Shown here piece after piece: positions 59,707 through 64,000 of a stretch of 64,000 nt of DNA. The notes below the pieces were generated by a model that was not told where the DNA came from, searched no databases, and was given only the letters and a program-made list of their open reading frames with translations. The number at the start of each line of letters is the position of its first letter. The first letter of the stretch is position 1. This DNA comes from Cryptomeria japonica (taxonomy: Eukaryota; Streptophyta; Pinopsida; Cupressales; Cupressaceae), in assembly GCF_030272615.1 (NCBI RefSeq), contig NC_081414.1, positions 765,617,983 through 765,681,982 of the forward strand, in the 5' to 3' direction. A program made the translations under genes and the position numbers.

Positions 59707-61002
59707 TTAATCCTCTAGGGTGATATTGATCTGGTTGTATCTTGAAAATCCATCTATGAGTGATAGCATGGAATGTCTTGCTGTGAGGTCCATGATCATA
59801 TCAATGTTTGGAAGAGGGAAGTCATCCTTAGGACATTCTTTGTGTATATCTCTAAAATCTATACAGATACAGATGCCCCTAGTTAGTTTTGCCACTAGTA
59901 CAAGGTTAGATATCCATTTTGCATAATCAGTTGGACTAATGAAACCATCTAACAGTTTCTTGAGTTCTACTTTTACTAACAATGCAATCTGCGGATGCAT
60001 CTTTTTGAGCTTTTGTTTTACCAGTTTGGCTCCTTCTGCTACTATCAAATGATGCTTTACTAGCTCTGGATTTGGTCCTGACATATCTTCATATGACCAT
60101 GCAAAATTGATTTGTCTCTTTTGAAAGAAATCTATAAAATTAGGATCTTCGGTTGGAGTCAGTGATTCTACTACATATATTAAATGTGGATTTTCTGGTG
60201 CCCCCAGATTGACTTCCTTTGTTTCTTTGATGAGAATAGACAATCTCTCCTGATTAGTGCTGAAGGGGAGAATGTCAAACCTTCCATCCTCTAGTGCCTC
60301 AGAGAGGTTTTCACCTTTGGATACATCCTTTGTTTTTAGTCTTTTGGTCTCTACAAGTGCCATAGTGTGATTTTCACTTGAGGATCTCATTTTGATCGTA
60401 ATATTTTTGCAATTGAAAGGTTTGGCATTGTCTCCAAAGTAAGTCGTGTTGTTAAGTTCAATAGCGAATCTGGTTTTGTGATCCTCACTTAGTATGTTAT
60501 CCCGTAATTCAAGAAAGTCTATGATCACGTCATCATTTTGGAAGTTGTCAAGGTGTGGGGGATCTTGTTGGTCCCAATCAATGAGTTCAGGGTGAATAAT
60601 TAGCATTGATTCATCAATTAGGTTAAGTTCATAGGATGCGTTGGTTAGGGTAAGTATGGAGGGATCAAGGTCATCGTCAGTACTATCCTCTTCACAACTA
60701 GGCTTGGGAGGTGACCTATCTCTTCGTGAAGTATCTTCTGTATTAGAATCCCAAAAGGTTTTGATCCACGTCTCTCGTTCAATGTTTTTTTCTACAAGAG
60801 GACTAGGAGAATCCTCTTCAGATTCATGTGAAGCCAAAGAACCCCAATCGTATTCATGTGAATCTGTCTCAGAATCACTTGGTAGAACTCTATCACTATA
60901 TGTTATAGGGATGTCAGCCGATGTGAAAGGTTTGTAGATAGTTGCTGTAGGGGTTTTATCTAATAGGGTTGTTGATGTTGCTTGGGTGTCTGAAGTGGAC
61001 AA
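59707..61002 (-). pseudogene. Linker and N-terminal half of reverse transcriptase
   Basis: 431 codons. The first part is a Ser/Asp-rich linker. From about residue 310 the RT begins: HHLIVAEGAKLVKQKLKKMHP, then GFISPTDYAKWISNLVLVAKLTRGICICIDFRDIHKECPKDDFPLP, containing the first catalytic Asp in CIDFRD, and DGFSRYNQI. It breaks at the end of this block. Confidence 0.85.
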
Positions 61003-61221
61003 GAGTTTTATCCTGGGAGTGAAAGTTTGGTGGGCAACATTACTCTTTCACTTACTTGTTGTATGGAGAGAATGCAGTTGAGAAGTGCTTTTGGGAGTGG
61101 AATTTTCTGATCTTGTAGGTTGATTTGCAATGGAAACTGTGGACTTCTTCTAGAAGGGGTGATCTTAGAAGTGGTCTGTTTTAGTTTGCATGGAATCCTG
61201 AGCTTAGAAGAGTCTCATCAA

Positions 61222-61962
61222 CTAGGGTTGAATCCGAGTCCAATTTTGAACTAGGGTGATATTAGAAGGGTCTTTGTAGAGCCATCCTACCAAGTCTTCA
61301 TCAATAGTTTCATGTTCTTGTGATCTACCTAGGATGAGTCCATCAAGTGTAGTAGTGTTGGCTGCCATAAGAGACTTTAGTGACATTTTTGGTTTACCAT
61401 GAGTCCTAGGTGAGAGGGGTAGTTGGCCAACATAGAAAATCTGACTAATATTATACTCTCCTAGGCCTTCATCCTTTACTTTCATTTTCAACTTCTCTTT
61501 TTTGGGTGTAGGAATCACTAGACTAGTGCAATTTTTTAGGTGGATATAAGATGATGAGGTGGTTGATTCTATGTCGCTAGGGATTGTGATATCAGGTTGA
61601 TGCCTTATATTGTTGCAAAAGGTGAATGGGTTGGCATCACCGAGGATAGTAATTTGTACTCCATTATGTGGAAACTTGATGCATTGAGTGTAAGTGGATG
61701 GTATTACTTGCATGGAACGAATCCATGGTCTACCTAATAGGAGATTGTATGGAAGAGGGAGGTCTAAGACTTGGAAAACCACATTCTTCACCATAGTTCC
61801 TACCCTAATTGGTAGAGTAACACACCCTTTAGAAGAGCATTCTGCATCATCATAAGCCTTGATAGTGATCCGCTTTTTGGCATCTACTGTATGTTCTACA
61901 TATTCCAATGCTGTGGTTAAATGTAAGGTACAAATGTTAAGGCCAACTCCATTGTCAATCAA
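61222..61962 (-). pseudogene. Retroelement aspartic protease fragment
   Basis: The active-site region reads IDNGVGLNICTLHL, with the D-[S/T]-G position as D-N-G. Downstream is the flap region and the well-conserved LLGRPWIRSMQVIPSTYTQ motif. About 247 codons open, longer than the protease domain because it includes the linker toward RT. I cannot say from sequence alone whether D-N-G is inactivating or a lineage variant. Confidence 0.8.
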
Positions 61963-62046
61963 GACCTTCTTGATTCTATGTTTATGTATGAATCCCTCAA
62001 TGTGGAGATGGGCATTATACGGTTGCTGAAAGGATGCATCATCATT

Positions 62047-62256
62047 CTAAGAAAAAGTGAGACTTCCAAACAGGGCTTGAAATTGATTTGTATCGAGGTT
62101 GGATGGAACTGATGCTTCTTGAAGAGCTTGGTCCAAGATGGTTTTATGTGAGGGTGATAGGTGTAAAAGATCTAGTATGGAAATGAGTGATGGCATCTTA
62201 TCCAACTGGTCCACAAGGTTATAATGTTTGGGAATGTATGCTACTGTAGATGGCAC
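62047..62256 (-). pseudogene. Gag-protease linker fragment
   Basis: Begins MPSTVAYIPKHYNLVDQLDK and continues with a helical SLISILDLLHLSPSHKTILDQAL segment, the type found just before the protease in Tat elements. Separated from the zinc-knuckle piece and from the protease by stops or shifts. Confidence 0.6.
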
Positions 62257-62334
62257 TCCTTGTACAATAATCTTGCTATGATGAGTAACAATGTTGCATG
62301 CAGGATATTTTCCTTTGATTGCAATGATTGCAAC

Positions 62335-62745
62335 TTATTCATTGGTATCATAAAGGTTGTTGACAGTATAGGTATATGGTGCACGTGAATTGTTCATCAT
62401 GTTATCTTGATTCTTACCTTGATAGGAGAGATCTCCTTTCTCATATGATGGGAGTGGATTTTTAAACATGGTATGATCAATATTGGAAGTTTTTGCATTG
62501 TGACCATCCACTTCTATATCACCTCGACCAACAAGGTCTTGAAAGATATCTTTTAACTCATGGAAGTTGTTTTTTTTGTGTCCTTTTCTTTTGTGAAATT
62601 CAAAATACTCATTATCTCTCCACCATGTTGGTTTAATTTGGGGTTCATAGTTTGATGTTTTAGGCAATGTGATGAGATCGAAAGATATGAGTTGTCGTAA
62701 TATCTTTTCAAGAGGTTCTCCCAAGGGTGTGTATGTTACGTTCAA
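62335..62745 (-). pseudogene. Gag C-terminal fragment with degenerate zinc knuckle
   Basis: Reads ...YTPLGEPLEKILRQLI...YEPQIKPTWW and then the nucleic-acid-binding segment, in which the usual C-x2-H-x4-H-x4-C pattern has become EYFEFHKRKGHKKNNFHELK. Both His remain but the Cys positions are Phe/Tyr and Asn. A related stretch with stops extends up to about 62895. The capsid domain is absent. Confidence 0.7.
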
Positions 62746-62905
62746 TTGGGTTTGTAGGTAGGGTATCCGTTTTTAGGTGCCTCTTGTTGTGTATTAGGAG
62801 TTTGAGTTCCTTGATTGTTTTAGGGATTACCTTGATCGGTAGTGGGGTTGTTGCGATTATCTATTTTTCCTACAATTTTGACTATGGGTTGGGCAATTTT
62901 TATAG

Positions 62906-63019
62906 TTAGTGTGTCCACAACACATCATTAACATCTATAGGGAAGGTAATCTAATAGAAAACTCCTTATCTAATCAAGTAGCTGATTATATTTGGGAGAA
63001 AACAGTAGGCATCGTTTAA
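62906..63019 (+). pseudogene. Possible LINE RNase H C-terminal fragment
   Basis: A short plus-strand frame reads HIINIYREGNLIENSLSNQVADYIWEKTVG before a stop. 'YREGN' followed by A-D is typical of the RNase H end of plant LINE ORF2. Too short for certainty. It sits at the broken 5' edge of the gypsy element, which may have been cut by or inserted next to this LINE. Confidence 0.35.
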
Positions 63020-63264
63020 TTTGCCCATTGGGATGTGGGGGGTTTTTCTTTAGTGGTTCAAGTATAGTGCCCTTTGTGGTCAGTTGTATTTATGTATATT
63101 GTATTGACAGATTATCTCATTGCTTTGTTCTCCATGTCTTTGTATTCAAAGGTCTATTTGTTAATATATACATATATGTCTAATTTTTAGATATATATTT
63201 ATAGAGCTAAGCTAATATTTTTTATCCCTCCCTTTCGTTGATCTTTGGCTCACTGATTCCCTTT
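63020..63264. other. Non-coding, possibly LINE 3' sequence
   Basis: T-rich with no reading frame of note. Confidence 0.3.
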
Positions 63265-63482
63265 TTTGTATATATAATTATATAATATATATAAATATAT
63301 ATATAGATTAGTATTTATTCATATAGGTTTTAATTTTCTTCTGTTTCCGCCCTTAAGTCATTTTTTGAGGTAGAATTGATTCTAGTATTAATGCATTCAT
63401 CTATATATACATATACATAGATATATACATATACATATACATATAGGTATATATAAACATATCGACCTATATATATATATAT
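63265..63482. repeat. Interrupted (TA)n/(TACA)n microsatellite
   Basis: Two TA-rich patches (63270-63310 and 63405-63482) separated by about 95 bases of ordinary sequence. Confidence 0.85.
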
Positions 63483-64000
63483 ACATGTTTCCTTTTCTTC
63501 TAGGTATTTTAGTCATAGACATGATTTCGTGAGTACTTTAAGCCTATGTTGTGCCTTTAATGATTATCTTCGAGCTCTTCGATAAGATATTAATTGATTT
63601 AGTATGCTTTCTACCGTTGGTTAATTATATCCAATTATGACAGAAGCATTTCTCCCTCCACCACTTGTAAGATATTAACAACTCATAATTCCTCTGACAA
63701 TTCGCATTAACTAGCATTGGGTAGGATGCTATATCTCACGACTTAATGTGGTAGAGTTGGCAAGTCTTGCGGTGGCAGAAGGTCACATGAGTCAATGAGT
63801 GGTGATTGTTTGCTTAGCTGATTTATTTACGGATGACTTGCATAGAATTCTCTTATAGCTTGAGAGAGATTTATTTGGGCTTGTCTAGGTCTTGCCAGAG
63901 CTCTTGAAATCGTGATACTTCAGTATGGATACTCCATTGAGGTTGCGAGGTCTAAAAATTCAAATGTCCTTCTCAGGTGAAATTAAGGATGATAGGTTGA
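63483..64000. other. End of window, no gene seen
   Basis: More balanced base composition than elsewhere, but no open frame or repeat relationship that I can support. Confidence 0.4.

Larger units (their letters stand above)
56945..62895 (-). mobile_element. Dead Tat/Ogre-type Ty3/gypsy retrotransposon, internal region
   Basis: Read on the minus strand the order is gag C-terminus, protease, reverse transcriptase, RNase H, second (archaeal-type) RNase H, integrase. RT before integrase identifies Ty3/gypsy; the additional RNase H identifies the Tat lineage. The frame is broken into at least eight pieces by stops and frameshifts. The 5' LTR, the primer site and the first part of gag are missing beyond about 62895, and no 3' LTR could be recognised. 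It is unrelated in sequence to the gag remnant at 5469. Confidence 0.85.

Overview
This is repeat-dominated plant nuclear DNA, most likely from a conifer. It is AT-rich, holds one intron-containing gene locus in 64 kb, and is otherwise built of decayed LTR retrotransposon pieces, microsatellites, satellites and nested duplications. The retroelement remnants have plant-type primer-binding sites (tRNA-iMet, tRNA-Arg-like) and a Tat/Ogre-type Ty3/gypsy pol with a second RNase H. The conifer assignment is inference from the flavour of the gag and ankyrin proteins, not proof.

Layout. Block A (1-15147) is repeated almost base for base as block B (27151-42297), offset exactly 27150. Each block holds a tRNA-iMet-primed LTR/gag remnant, a hairpin-rich LTR-like segment, a TGGCGACTCC primer-site-like motif and long non-coding repeat sequence. 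Between the blocks (15148-27150) lie: an LTR-like segment with an array of small hairpins (15534-15876), a 440-bp AT microsatellite, a LINE-like 3' end, AT palindromes, a (TG)n(TC)n tract, another copy of the LTR/gag remnant (19327-21240), a possible copia-type LTR and the gene. The gene (24448-27016) encodes an ankyrin-repeat/PGG-domain membrane protein. It is broken by a precise 592-bp tandem duplication and by an in-frame TAA before the last membrane segment.

Block B runs directly into block C (42260-55483), an older, diverged copy of the 3908-10020 part of A. C is interrupted by about 6.1 kb. Inside that insert is a 5.3-kb unit (45749-51093) with perfect terminal inverted repeats and a possible 4-bp target duplication. 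It contains (CT)n, a 2.6-kb palindromic satellite with 815-835-bp higher-order repeats, (GA)n, and a cluster of CG-rich 16-bp palindromes. From 56945 to 62895, on the minus strand, lies a dead Tat-type Ty3/gypsy element (gag, protease, RT, RNase H, second RNase H, integrase), followed by a possible LINE RNase H fragment.

No gene system here looks intact. The most unusual structures are the covarying hairpin array at 15.5-15.9 kb and the satellite-filled inverted-repeat unit at 45.7-51.1 kb. Either the 27-kb repeat or the 592-bp repeat could be an assembly artefact and should be tested before biological interpretation.
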